The notes under the pieces: model-generated
What the model was told of the DNA's origin: nothing
Databases searched by the model: none
The model's input: the letters and a program-made list of their open reading frames with translations, nothing else
Program-made: the position numbers and the translations under genes
Shown: piece by piece, positions 1 through 8,519 of the stretch
Layout of the letters: the number at the start of each line of letters is the position of its first letter
Numbering within the stretch: position 1 is the first letter of the stretch
Origin: Alphaproteobacteria bacterium
GTDB taxonomy: Bacteria > Pseudomonadota > Alphaproteobacteria > CAAGCB01 > CAG-977
DNA: 27,857 nt
Assembly (NCBI GenBank): GCA_900768845.1
Contig: CAAGEK010000027.1
Location: 1 to 27,857 of the forward strand
Direction: 5' to 3'

Positions 1-1
1 A

Positions 2-898
2 AATTACTGCCTCGACCATTCCTGCAGACCAGGGTGTGAAAGCAGTTCCGACTGTGGCAGTGGAAAGTATTGTAAAAACAATTCATGCATTGAAGGGTGT
101 GAGAAGGATGCGGATTGCACTAATGTTCAAAAGTGTACAAATGGCAAATGTGTCGCGCCTTGCGATTCAAATCCATGTACAAATCCGAAATACCCGAGAT
201 GCTACAATTGGAGTGACGGATGGGACTGCGATTGCACATCAACATCATGTGGAAGCGGATATACATGTAAAACAAACTCTACAAAATTTGTAACAGATCC
301 CAACGAATGTATCGTCGGAGGCAGTTCAGAAGATTTTTGCACCCCCAATCCATGTACGAATCCAAAATACCCGTCATGCTACAATTGGAGTGACGGATGG
401 GATTGCGATTGCACGTCAACATCATGTGGAAGCGGATATACGTGTAACAGAAATTCTACAAAATTTGTTACAAATCCCAATGAATGTGAAAAAATTGCCA
501 CATCTTGTACAAAAGACAGCGATTGTAATGCGGCTTATGAAAAATGTTACAACGGAGCTTGTAAAAAACCGTGTGATACTGATCCATGCACAAACAGCAA
601 ATATCCGAATTGCAGTAATACTTATGACGGATATGTCTGCGAATGTACCTCATCTTCATGCGGAAGCGGATATAAATGCGAAAGTACTTCTTCCGGAGTT
701 TCGTACAGTGAAAACACTTCCGATTCAGGTTTGTGTAAAGTCTTGCAAACAGAAAGCTGTACAACAAACACAGATTGTTCCGCGGAAAAGAAGTGTACAG
801 ACGGATATTGCATTTACCGCAGTACTTGCACCTCCGACAGCAATTGTGCAAGCGGGGAACATTGCAGTGCAAACGGTTATTGTGCCGTTGACGATTAA
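2..898 (+). CDS. Cysteine-rich repeat protein, 5'-truncated by window edge
   Basis: The second reading frame is open from base 2 to a TAA at 896-898 (298 codons). It contains no internal ATG, so an ATG-based gene caller misses it. The product is extremely rich in Cys, Asn, Ser and Thr. It begins with short units of the form CxxxxDCxxxxxCxxxxC and continues with three larger modules that share CTNPKYP-like and SCGSGYTC-like blocks, then ends with more short CxxDxxC units (last residues CAVDD). The cysteine spacing resembles EGF-like or other disulfide-knotted extracellular modules. I infer a secreted or surface protein; the signal peptide would lie outside the window. No enzymatic motif is visible. 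A terminator follows directly. The specific function is unknown. Confidence 0.8.
   Translation, partial: NYCLDHSCRPGCESSSDCGSGKYCKNNSCIEGCEKDADCTNVQKCTNGKCVAPCDSNPCTNPKYPRCYNWSDGWDCDCTSTSCGSGYTCKTNSTKFVTDPNECIVGGSSEDFCTPNPCTNPKYPSCYNWSDGWDCDCTSTSCGSGYTCNRNSTKFVTNPNECEKIATSCTKDSDCNAAYEKCYNGACKKPCDTDPCTNSKYPNCSNTYDGYVCECTSSSCGSGYKCESTSSGVSYSENTSDSGLCKVLQTESCTTNTDCSAEKKCTDGYCIYRSTCTSDSNCASGEHCSANGYCAVDD
170..684 (+). repeat. Intragenic 141-bp repeat, two near-identical copies plus one diverged copy
   Basis: Bases 170-310 and 347-487 are near-identical 141-bp units (47 codons) separated by 36 bp, giving a period of 177 bp or 59 codons. A third copy, clearly diverged but with the same cysteine pattern, starts at 581 and is recognisable to about 684. 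The high DNA identity of the first two units suggests recent duplication inside the gene. Confidence 0.85.
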
Positions 899-915
899 GT
901 GCCTTAATTATAGCA

Positions 916-948
916 ACAGCCCCCCGAAACACGGGGGGCTGTCGTTTT
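916..948 (+). terminator. Rho-independent terminator of the Cys-rich gene
   Basis: A 10-bp perfect stem (ACAGCCCCCC paired with GGGGGGCTGT) encloses a 7-base loop at 926-932. It is followed by CGTTTT and begins 18 bases after the stop codon. Confidence 0.85.
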
Positions 949-1660
949 GTACTTTGAGCCCCCGTCTGAACACGAACTTTAGAAACGTTTACGGCGACGC
1001 GTAAAAAAAGCGGATAGGCAACTGCAACAAAAACTGAGGCGTCTAATGTGTTCAGAGCCTTCGTTAGGCGGGGAAAAGACTCCGAAAATTTATGCAGTTC
1101 TAAAAAGATGAGGACAACCGCCGGAGATGAACGTACCGAGGTTTTCCGAAAGGAACGAGTTCACGGGCGGCGGAACGATATGCCGGAGCAAGGATCGTTT
1201 GGCAAAAACGTTTGCGAGATTGCAAAAAATCCGTTGAAATAAGCTACATTTCCGACCGGACGGCATTAAATCCGTCGACATTGAATAAAACAATACGTCG
1301 GCCAAATCATTGTACGACGTTCAGACGGTTCTGTGCATACAGTTTCTCACTTGTCCCCCGTACAGGGCGAAGAAACCCGACTCATCATTCAAAAGCGGCC
1401 TCCTCTTTCACGGGATTCATACCGGCATCAAGGGGTATTCCAAAGAGGCTCCCTTCCTATGATATTTGCTTTTTTCCTCTTGCATATTTCCGCAATATTT
1501 TTCCTACCTCTTCTAAATACTTTCAGTGAATACGTCGGCGCAAAAGAGCTTTTCACTCATGGCCGTCAGCTTCTCCGAACCGTTATTCCGGAGAGGAACA
1601 AGCAAAAAGCCCCGTCAGGCGGGCGGGTATCAGTTTATGAAGAAACGCTGATACAAGCGT
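949..1660. other. Intergenic stretch without a convincing gene
   Basis: About 0.7 kb between two terminators. The open frames here (for example 1048-1242, 1212-1529 and 1333-1662 on the plus strand, 1090-1305 on the minus strand) overlap one another, have no good ribosome binding site and have compositions unlike known proteins. I looked for tRNA, tmRNA, RNase P and SRP RNA signatures and did not find them. The stretch contains a long imperfect hairpin near 1402-1448. It may be a decayed gene or carry an unrecognised RNA. Confidence 0.5.
1402..1448. other. Long imperfect inverted repeat (possible structured RNA)
   Basis: CCTCTTT at 1402-1408 pairs with AAAGAGG at 1442-1448. Inside it ATACC at 1419-1423 pairs with GGTAT at 1434-1438, with partial pairing between these two arms, giving a two-tier hairpin. 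The surrounding DNA has no gene. No known RNA family is recognised. Confidence 0.35.
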
Positions 1661-1693
1661 AAAAAAATCCCCCTGCCGTTCGAGCAGGGGGAT
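1661..1693 (-). terminator. Rho-independent terminator of gltX
   Basis: The stem ATCCCCCTGC / GCAGGGGGAT (1667-1693) has a 7-base loop. Read on the minus strand it is followed by seven T (A-tract 1661-1667). It lies 16 bases beyond the gltX stop codon. Confidence 0.85.
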
Positions 1694-1709
1694 ATTGCTT
1701 TAATTTAAA

Positions 1710-3140
1710 TCAAACGGACGGTTCCTGTTTGACCAAACGGCCTTTTAAAGCGTCGTCCAAACGGGAAAGAGTTTCTTCCTTGCCCAAAATTTCCATAATC
1801 CTGAAAATCGGAGGCGAAACTTCCGAACCCGTAACCGCCGCACGCAAAGGCTGAGCCGCGGCTCCAAGCTTGACGCCGTTCTGTTCGGCATAATCACGCG
1901 CCATTTGTTCCAAAACGTCGTGTTTCCATTCCGAAACGCCCCGCATTTCCGCCGACAACGTTTCCAAAGCGGCCTTACCGTCGGAAATCAAGCGGCCGGC
2001 TTTATCGGACAACAGGGGCAACGGACGGGGACGCACATAGAACATTGCGCTTTTGGCCAGTTCGTTCAAATTTTTCGCACGCTCTTTCAAATCCGCCATA
2101 CCGGCCATAACGCGGGCGGCCTGTTCCTCCGTCAGTGCCGAACCGAGTTCCTTTTCCATAATCGGCCGGACGTATTTCATCAAATGTTCATCCGAAGAAT
2201 TACGGATGTAAACGCCGTTGATGCTGGTCAGCTTAACCATGTCGAAACGCGCCGGAGAACGCACCACGTCTTTGATATCGAACCATTCGATCGCCTGTTC
2301 GGTCGAAATGATTTCATCGTCGCCGTGCGCCCAACCCAGCTTTAACAGGTAATTGCGCATCGCTTCGGGCAAAAATCCCATTTCCTTGTAAACATGAGCC
2401 CCCAACGCGCCGTGACGCTTTGACAGTTTCAGTCCGTCAGGCCCGTGAATCAAAGGGATATGGGCATATGTCGGAACATCCCATCCCAAAGCCTCGTGCA
2501 ACATGATCTGGCGGAAAGTGTTCGTCAGGTGATCGTCGCCGCGGATGACGTGGTTGACGCCCATATCGTGATCGTCGACGACGACGGATAACATATATGT
2601 CGGCGTACCGTCGGCACGAACCAAAATCATATCGTCCAGCTGGTCGTGAGAAACGCGGACTTCGCCTTGAACCAGATCGTGCAGGACGGTTTCGCCCTCA
2701 CGCGGAGCCTTAATCCGGATAACGGGTTTGACGCCCGCGGGGGCTTCGGACGGATCGCGATCACGCCAACGGCCGTCGTAACGGACGGGCTTCCCTGCGG
2801 CTTTCTGCTCTTCGCGCATCTGAGCCAGTTCTTCGGGAGAGCAATAGCAATAATACGCCTTGCCTTCTTTTAACAGCTGTTTGGCGACCTCCACATGACG
2901 GGGAGCGCGGGCGAATTGAAACACGGGTTCGGCGTCCCAGTCAAATCCCATCCATTCCAAGCCTTCAAAAATGGCGTCCACGGCTTCCTCTGTGGAACGT
3001 TCGCGATCGGTGTCTTCGATTCGCAAATAGAACTTGCCGCCGCAATGACGGGCGTAAAGCCAGTTGAACAATGCCGTGCGAGCCCCGCCGATATGCAAAT
3101 ATCCCGTCGGAGAAGGAGCGAAACGTGTAACTACTGTCAT
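1710..3140 (-). CDS. gltX: Glutamyl-tRNA synthetase (GluRS)
   Basis: A 476-residue class I aminoacyl-tRNA synthetase charging tRNA with glutamate in the cytosol. The N-terminal Rossmann domain opens with TRFAPSPTGYLHIGGART, carrying the HIGH-type signature at residues 16-19. IEDTDRERS follows at 41-49 and the KMSKS-type loop KLSKRHG at 238-244. The remaining roughly 230 residues are the helical anticodon-binding region, and the length is normal. The ATG at 3138-3140 has an AAGG box 7-8 bases upstream. Alphaproteobacteria often carry two GluRS genes, one working with GatCAB on tRNA-Gln; which role this copy has cannot be told here. It is transcribed alone, divergently from comEC, and ends at its own terminator. 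Confidence 0.97.
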   Translation of the reverse strand: MTVVTRFAPSPTGYLHIGGARTALFNWLYARHCGGKFYLRIEDTDRERSTEEAVDAIFEGLEWMGFDWDAEPVFQFARAPRHVEVAKQLLKEGKAYYCYCSPEELAQMREEQKAAGKPVRYDGRWRDRDPSEAPAGVKPVIRIKAPREGETVLHDLVQGEVRVSHDQLDDMILVRADGTPTYMLSVVVDDHDMGVNHVIRGDDHLTNTFRQIMLHEALGWDVPTYAHIPLIHGPDGLKLSKRHGALGAHVYKEMGFLPEAMRNYLLKLGWAHGDDEIISTEQAIEWFDIKDVVRSPARFDMVKLTSINGVYIRNSSDEHLMKYVRPIMEKELGSALTEEQAARVMAGMADLKERAKNLNELAKSAMFYVRPRPLPLLSDKAGRLISDGKAALETLSAEMRGVSEWKHDVLEQMARDYAEQNGVKLGAAAQPLRAAVTGSEVSPPIFRIMEILGKEETLSRLDDALKGRLVKQEPSV

Positions 3141-3238
3141 GACAAACCTTCGTGTTGAAAATTAAAAATCGTCTTCGTTTTACAAAAAGGGTATAAACGA
3201 TGTTGCCCTTGTTATAACCCCGTCGGAATAATTTGTAA

Positions 3239-5464
3239 ATGCACACTGTTTCGGAAATTTGCCGTATTTGTTATTACCGCGTTTTCGATTTTCTGGTTTC
3301 GGAAAGCGAACGCCAGTTTCTATGGCTTCCGGTGTGTTTCGCTTCGGGAATCGGGGTTTATTTTTCGCTGAGTTCCGAACCGCCTTTCCTTTGGACGGTT
3401 TCGGGTTTCATTTTTTCGGTGTTTTTATTAAAAGACTTCGGCAAAACGCCGAAATCATACAGACTGCTTTTGTTTTTATGTACTTTTTTTGCGGGAATCG
3501 CCGCCGCACAAATCAGAACCTGTCACATCAGCGCGCCATGCCTGAAAACCCCGTCGCGCATCGTCAGCGTTACGGGAAAAGTCGAATCGGCAGAACAAAA
3601 CGCTTACGGAAAAATCCGCGTCACATTGAAAAACCCTCTCATTCGGGATTTTGAAAGCTGGGCGACGCCCGTAAAGTTGCGTCTGACCCTGAAAAAAGGC
3701 GACGTCCTGCCGGAAACGGGAGAAATCATCCGGACGGACGCACTTTTATATCCTCCCGCCGCACCGCAAATCGAAAACGGATATGACCAAGCGTTCGCCC
3801 TGTATTTTGAAAAAATCGGAGCCGTCGGAACGGCTCGGACATATCATGAAAGCCTTGCCCCGCCGCCGCAAAAAAGCGGATTTAAAACATTCGTTCAAAA
3901 AATGCGGGATAAAATCAATCATGCGCTATCAAAACAATTGCCGAAAAATCAGGCCGAGGTCGCAAAAGCGTTGATCACCGGAACGAAAAAAGGCATTCCT
4001 CCCGAAATCACCCGAGCTTATCAAGATGCGGGAATCGCCCATCTGTTATCCGTTTCGGGATTGCATATGAGCTTGATTGCCGGATTCGTTTTCGGTTTCG
4101 TCCGGTTGGTTTTAGCGTTCTTTCCGTCTTTCGCTTTGCGTTACAGCACTAAAAAAACCGCGGCCGTCGCCGCTTTGGCGGTCGCTTTCGTTTATTTATG
4201 CCTGTCCGGAAACGCCGTACCGGCACGAAGGGCTTTCATCATGCTGGCTTTCGTGTTGTGTGCCGTATTCGTCAACAGGCGCGCCGTGTCTTTGGTCGCA
4301 ACGGCATGGGCGGCTTTTCTGATTTTGCTGTTCAGGCCTGAAACACTGTTATCCGCAGGATTTCAAATGTCCTTTGCCGCCGTCGTCGCTTTGGTCGCCG
4401 CCTATGAAGCGGGAGCGGACGTTTGGAGAAAAAAAACGGCGCAGAAAGAAGGCGCGGCCTTTTTTATCCTGTCCTGCATCGTCGCCGTCGCGGTTACAAC
4501 CCTGATTGCAAGCACGGCCACCGCTCCGTTCGCCATGTTCCATTTCGGGCGGTATCCCGTTTACGGGTTGATTGGAAATCTGGCAAGTTCCGCCTTGACC
4601 GGATGTGTCGTCATGCCCCTTTTGCTGGCGGGGACGGTTCTGATTCCGATCGGAGGGGAAGTCCTGCCCTATAAAATCGCGGGATACGGCGTGGAATTCA
4701 TCAATTTCGCCGCACAAAAAACAGCCGGACTGCCGCTTTCCGTCATACAAACGCCTTCCATGCCCGTTTGGGGGCTGTTATGTTGCGTTTTCGGCGGATT
4801 GTGGCTGTGTTTGTGGAAAACATCCGTAAGGAAAGCCGGACTTGTCCTTTTCGCGTTCGGAATGCTCAGCCCGTTATTTTACAAAGCTCCCGACGTGCTT
4901 GTTTCTTCGGGCGCGTCGGTGTTCGCATTCAAAGACGGTCGGGGAATGTTGCATTTTCCGACGGGAAAAGCCGACTTTTCCACCCGTCGGGTATGGCTGA
5001 ATAAAAACGCCCAGCCGGAAACGGACGCGGAAGGCTGTGTCGAATGTTTCAAAGGAAGCGGATTTAAAGACGGGCGCGTCGATTTCGTATGCGAAAACCG
5101 TATCTGCCGGTTCCGGACGAACGGAACGGTCGTCGGATGGACGAAAAGCAAGCGGGCTTTGAAACTTTTGTGTTCAAAACAAACGGAAACGCCGCCGGAC
5201 ATTTTGTTTTCCGGCGTGTCAATTCCCGAACTGTCATGCGGGTTCCCCGTCATCGACCGTTTGGAAACCCTGCAAAAAGGCACGCACGCCGTTTATATCG
5301 GCAAAGAGGACGTACGAATCGAAACCGTTTCCGATCATACGGGTTTCCGTCCGTGGACGGCTTCATATCCGGTTTTAAGCTTGAAACGTGCCCTTTTCCC
5401 TTTTGCAAACGCACCGGCGTTCGGGCATCCCGTCAAAGCCCGCCTGATCAAAGAGGCCGATTGA
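3239..5464 (+). CDS. comEC: ComEC/Rec2-family DNA uptake channel, C-terminal domain degenerate
   Basis: A 741-residue polytopic inner-membrane protein of the ComEC/Rec2 family, the channel that passes single-stranded DNA into the cytoplasm in natural transformation. Two to three N-terminal hydrophobic segments precede a periplasmic region of DUF4131 type (about residues 60-200). The competence domain follows, with the family signature LLSVSGLHMSL near residue 270 and many hydrophobic helices up to about 550. The last 190 residues sit where Gram-positive ComEC carries a metallo-beta-lactamase-like nuclease. Here I see no HxHxDH metal site, a reduction common in alphaproteobacterial ComEC. The ATG at 3239 leads into a WLPVCFASGIGVYF segment typical of family N-termini. 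No other competence genes are in the window. Confidence 0.92.
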   Translation: MHTVSEICRICYYRVFDFLVSESERQFLWLPVCFASGIGVYFSLSSEPPFLWTVSGFIFSVFLLKDFGKTPKSYRLLLFLCTFFAGIAAAQIRTCHISAPCLKTPSRIVSVTGKVESAEQNAYGKIRVTLKNPLIRDFESWATPVKLRLTLKKGDVLPETGEIIRTDALLYPPAAPQIENGYDQAFALYFEKIGAVGTARTYHESLAPPPQKSGFKTFVQKMRDKINHALSKQLPKNQAEVAKALITGTKKGIPPEITRAYQDAGIAHLLSVSGLHMSLIAGFVFGFVRLVLAFFPSFALRYSTKKTAAVAALAVAFVYLCLSGNAVPARRAFIMLAFVLCAVFVNRRAVSLVATAWAAFLILLFRPETLLSAGFQMSFAAVVALVAAYEAGADVWRKKTAQKEGAAFFILSCIVAVAVTTLIASTATAPFAMFHFGRYPVYGLIGNLASSALTGCVVMPLLLAGTVLIPIGGEVLPYKIAGYGVEFINFAAQKTAGLPLSVIQTPSMPVWGLLCCVFGGLWLCLWKTSVRKAGLVLFAFGMLSPLFYKAPDVLVSSGASVFAFKDGRGMLHFPTGKADFSTRRVWLNKNAQPETDAEGCVECFKGSGFKDGRVDFVCENRICRFRTNGTVVGWTKSKRALKLLCSKQTETPPDILFSGVSIPELSCGFPVIDRLETLQKGTHAVYIGKEDVRIETVSDHTGFRPWTASYPVLSLKRALFPFANAPAFGHPVKARLIKEAD

Positions 5465-5469
5465 AAAAA

Positions 5470-6261
5470 TCAGGCGGCTTTCGGCCGGATATTCCGTGCC
5501 AAATATTCCCACGCATCCTTGTCGGGTGCGGAAATCAAGTGTTTTTTGCTCATAAACGGCGCGTAAGGCGTACCGTCGACGAATGCACTGTAGCCTCCGG
5601 CTTCGGCATGAAGCAAAACGCCCGCGGCATGATCCCACGGCTTTATCGTTCCCGTCCGGTAAGCCGAGTAATGAACGCACCCCGTAATCAGCAACATATA
5701 GCCGAACGCCGCGCTGCCCCAGCAAACCGGTTTGGGCAAAAAGGAATCCTTAAAAGACACGTTTCGCCCGACAACGCCGCTCATCGAACGGAAACTTTCC
5801 GGAACGGCAACGTGCATCCGCTTGCCGCGCAACGTTATGCCGGCTCCCTTTTCCCCCATCAACATACATTTTTTGACGGGATTGTATATCCAACCGGCGA
5901 CGGTTTCGCCTTTTTGAGCCAGAGCGACGACAACGCCTATTTCAGGTCTGCCATAGGCGAAATTCGTCGTGCCGTCTATCGGGTCGATAATCCAAACGGG
6001 GTCTTCACCGTTCAAGGCATCCAAAACCGACGGATCCCTGAACGCGCTTTCTTCGCCCACAACGGCGGAATGCGGCAATAAATCCTTTAACCGCTCCGTC
6101 AGTTTCTTCTCCGTTTCCGTATCGGCCACCGTCACCAGATCTTCGGGAGAATCCTTCGTCCCCACGTCGGAAACGGACAGATGGGTGAAACGCGGCATAA
6201 CTTCGGATTCGGCAACGGCGACGATAATATCGCTCACTCGGTTCAAATCAGGGGTTTTCAT
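5470..6261 (-). CDS. Inositol monophosphatase family protein
   Basis: A 263-residue Mg-dependent sugar-phosphate phosphatase of the inositol monophosphatase / SuhB / CysQ superfamily. Metal-binding signatures are visible: GEES at 69-72, WIIDPIDGTTNF at 90-101 and the C-terminal KPWDHAAG near residue 208. The real substrate (inositol phosphate, 3'-phosphoadenosine phosphate, fructose bisphosphate or other) cannot be fixed from sequence. The ATG overlaps the end of hflX by 14 bases and is preceded by AGGTGA. It is the last gene of the dusB-to-hflX operon and converges on comEC with a 5-base gap. Confidence 0.92.
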   Translation of the reverse strand: MKTPDLNRVSDIIVAVAESEVMPRFTHLSVSDVGTKDSPEDLVTVADTETEKKLTERLKDLLPHSAVVGEESAFRDPSVLDALNGEDPVWIIDPIDGTTNFAYGRPEIGVVVALAQKGETVAGWIYNPVKKCMLMGEKGAGITLRGKRMHVAVPESFRSMSGVVGRNVSFKDSFLPKPVCWGSAAFGYMLLITGCVHYSAYRTGTIKPWDHAAGVLLHAEAGGYSAFVDGTPYAPFMSKKHLISAPDKDAWEYLARNIRPKAA

Positions 6262-7537
6262 AGCTCACCTCGGGATATCGGGATTGCAGTCTGTTAAAAT
6301 CGGCCGTGTCGATACGGACACGCAAACGGCAAAAGCCGTCTTCATCGCAACGTTTCAGGACTTCCGCATTCCTGTATAAAAATGCCAACGCCGCCCCGTT
6401 TGAGGCGGGAAGGTTCAGCGTCGTTTCCATCCGTCCGGCGGCCAACGCGCTTTCCATCGCCGCAAGCAGTTCCGGCACGCCCTGCCCCGTCAACGCGGAA
6501 ACGGGCAAAACCGATTCTTTGCGCGACGACGCGTTTAACAAAGCCGAGCGTTCCTGATCATCCAGCAAATCGATTTTGTTCATCGCCTCCATCAGGCCTT
6601 TTTCCACTTTAGCCGTCAAGCCCAATTCCCGCAAAACATTTTCGACGTCGCGTTTTTGGGATTGCGTATCCGTATGCGACGCATCGCGTACATGGACGAT
6701 CAAATCGGCTTCTTCGACCTCTTCCAAAGTCGCACGAAACGCGGCGACCAGCTCGGTCGGCAATTCCGATACGAAGCCTACGGTGTCGGATAAAATGATT
6801 TTGCGTCCCGACGGCAACTTTAACAGCCGCATCGTAGGGTCAAGCGTCGCAAACAGCTGGTCTTTCGCCAAAACGCCCGCATTCGTCAAACGGTTGAACA
6901 ACGTCGATTTGCCCGCGTTCGTGTATCCGACCAGAGCAACGACGGAATAAGGGACTTTTTTACGGGCGCGACGGTGTAAATGGCGCGTGCGCTTTACGTC
7001 TTCCAGTTCTTTTTTCAACTTGACGATCGTATCCGTAATCACGCGCCGGTCAAGTTCGATTTGCGTTTCCCCGGGACCGCCCAAAAAGCCGCGCCCGCCC
7101 TTTTGACGTTCCAAGTGCGTCCAGCTTCTGACCAAACGGCTTTTCTGATAATTCAAATGCGCCAGTTCGACCTGCAAAACGCCTTCCCTTGTTCTGGCGC
7201 GCTCGCCGAAAATCTCCAATATCAACGCCGTGCGGTCGATCACTTTGCACTGCCACGCCTTTTCCAGATTGCGCTGTTGAACCGGCGACAGGGCGCAATC
7301 CGCAACGACCAGAGCGACTTCTTTTTCCTTGAGCGTTTCCCCTATCCGTTTGAGAGCCCCCGCTCCGATATAAGTGGACGGGCGCACCGCCCCCAACGGT
7401 ACGGTTTCAGCCGCAACGACATTCAAATCGATTGCGGCCGTCAGGTTTTTCGCTTCTTCCAATCTTGCTTCGACCGAACGCATACCGCCTGAATCGTTTT
7501 TCAAAACGGGACAAAAAATGAATGTACGTTCGGACAC
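6248..7537 (-). CDS. hflX: GTPase HflX
   Basis: A 429-residue ribosome-associated GTPase of the HflX family, which splits or rescues stalled 70S ribosomes under stress. The N-terminal HflX domain (about 1-190) includes the glycine-rich GGRGFLGGPGETQIELDRR stretch. The G domain follows with P-loop GYTNAGKS at 204-211, DTVGFVSELP at 251-260 and the NKID base-recognition motif. The start is GTG (7535-7537) with AAGGAAG upstream. It lies 12 bases downstream of hfq, the conserved hfq-hflX order of proteobacteria. Its 3' end overlaps the next gene by 14 bases. Confidence 0.96.
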   Translation of the reverse strand: MSERTFIFCPVLKNDSGGMRSVEARLEEAKNLTAAIDLNVVAAETVPLGAVRPSTYIGAGALKRIGETLKEKEVALVVADCALSPVQQRNLEKAWQCKVIDRTALILEIFGERARTREGVLQVELAHLNYQKSRLVRSWTHLERQKGGRGFLGGPGETQIELDRRVITDTIVKLKKELEDVKRTRHLHRRARKKVPYSVVALVGYTNAGKSTLFNRLTNAGVLAKDQLFATLDPTMRLLKLPSGRKIILSDTVGFVSELPTELVAAFRATLEEVEEADLIVHVRDASHTDTQSQKRDVENVLRELGLTAKVEKGLMEAMNKIDLLDDQERSALLNASSRKESVLPVSALTGQGVPELLAAMESALAAGRMETTLNLPASNGAALAFLYRNAEVLKRCDEDGFCRLRVRIDTADFNRLQSRYPEVSYENP

Positions 7538-7549
7538 GCAAAATCTTCC

Positions 7550-7798
7550 TTAACCGTTGTTTTCTTCTTCGTTGCCGTCAAACAGATTGACCGGCGACGC
7601 GGGCATGATCGTCGAAACGGCGTGTTTGTAGACCAGCTGGGAATGACCGTCGCGGCGCAACAGCATTGAAAAATTGTCAAACCATGTAATAATGCCCTGC
7701 AATTTTACGCCGCACATCAGATAAACCGTTACGGAGATTTTTTCCTTTCTCAGGTGATTCAGGAAAACATCCTGAACATTTTGATTTTTTTCCGCCAT
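7550..7798 (-). CDS. hfq: RNA chaperone Hfq
   Basis: An 82-residue Sm-like hexameric RNA chaperone that pairs small RNAs with mRNAs. NVQDVFLNHLRKEKISVTVY forms the N-terminal helix and first strand, with the uridine-binding Gln in NVQD. The Sm1 region is GVKLQGIITWFDNFSMLLRR. The Sm2 region contains VYKHAVSTIMP, with the KH pair at the proximal face. The C-terminal tail is short and acidic, as in many alphaproteobacteria. An in-frame TTG two codons upstream exists, but AGGAG sits 9 bases before the ATG at 7796-7798, so I chose the ATG. It is followed by hflX. Confidence 0.96.
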   Translation of the reverse strand: MAEKNQNVQDVFLNHLRKEKISVTVYLMCGVKLQGIITWFDNFSMLLRRDGHSQLVYKHAVSTIMPASPVNLFDGNEEENNG

Positions 7799-7844
7799 TT
7801 TCAAAGACTCCTTGGGCTTGTTTTTTATTTTTTAACAAACGTTT

Positions 7845-8519
7845 TTACCGCGTTCCAAGACAAGAGTAAAGCTCCGAAAGAAGTTCCCGACAGTTTTTCA
7901 CCGTCAAAACGTCCCCGCCGTCCTTGTTTTCCGGAGCGATCCGGACGGGCAGACATCCGGAATTCAGGGCGCAGGCGATATCGGCGTCGCCGTCGCCGAC
8001 GAACCATACGGCACCGGAAGGCCGGCCGTTATCATACCCGATTCCGGATTTTTCCAAAGCGGCGATGACGGGATCGGCCGCAGGCTTGTCGTGCGGCAGG
8101 TCCGTCGCTCCGTAAACCGCATCAAAAAAGCCGTTCCACCCCAGATGTTCAACCTCTTTGCGCAAAATGAACCCCGTTTTATTGCTGACCACCGCGGCAT
8201 GACCGATTTCCCGACGGCAAAATTCCAAAACATCCCGCGCTCCGTCGAACGGAACGAGCGTTTCCAGATGATGCTCTTGAAACGCCGTCAGGTAAATGTC
8301 GCGTGCCTCCTCCCACCTGTCTTTGAACACGGCGGGGAACGTATCGCGCAGGGACAATCCCAAATGCCCCGTATATTCTTCAAAAGACGGTACGGGAATT
8401 TTGAAATGAAGCAACGTTTCGCACATTGCCTTGTAAATTGCGGGAAAGCTGTCGATCAACGTATTGTCCCAATCGAACAGGACGGCTTTCGGAAAAGGGT
8501 AAACCGGTTTTTCAATCAT
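7845..8519 (-). CDS. HAD-superfamily phosphatase (Gph-like)
   Basis: A 224-residue haloacid dehalogenase-family hydrolase. Motif I is FDWDNTLIDS with nucleophile D16 and general acid D18. Motif II is VVSNKTG, the conserved Lys lies in HDKPAADP, and motif IV is FVGDGDADIACA. A small helical cap lies between motifs I and II, as in phosphoglycolate phosphatase, but the exact substrate is uncertain. Its ATG overlaps the trkA stop by one base (TAATG), suggesting coupled translation, and hfq begins 46 bases after its stop. Confidence 0.9.
   Translation of the reverse strand: MIEKPVYPFPKAVLFDWDNTLIDSFPAIYKAMCETLLHFKIPVPSFEEYTGHLGLSLRDTFPAVFKDRWEEARDIYLTAFQEHHLETLVPFDGARDVLEFCRREIGHAAVVSNKTGFILRKEVEHLGWNGFFDAVYGATDLPHDKPAADPVIAALEKSGIGYDNGRPSGAVWFVGDGDADIACALNSGCLPVRIAPENKDGGDVLTVKNCRELLSELYSCLGTR

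Noticed and set aside
170..487. CRISPR array suspected from regularly spaced repeats
   Set aside because: The units are 141 bp long, in frame and coding with a 36-bp spacer. They are protein modules, and there are no cas genes.
36..1004. Open frames 36-293 and 390-1004 (plus) and 468-932, 622-813 (minus)
   Set aside because: They are shadows of the Cys-rich gene, which is in the second frame and has a clear repeat structure, cysteine pattern and terminator.
949..1660. tRNA, tmRNA, RNase P or SRP RNA in the gene-free stretch
   Set aside because: I looked for the conserved cores (T-loop GGTTCGAAT, GAGGAAAGTCC, GGAAGCAGCC) on both strands by eye and did not find them.
1048..1662. Short plus-strand frames 1048-1242, 1212-1529 and 1333-1662 as genes
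   Set aside because: They overlap each other in different frames, lack ribosome binding sites and show no family features. The last one runs up to the gltX terminator.
4349..6081. Long frames opposite comEC and the inositol-phosphatase gene (for example 5089-6081 plus)
   Set aside because: They are antisense or off-frame shadows of well-supported genes.
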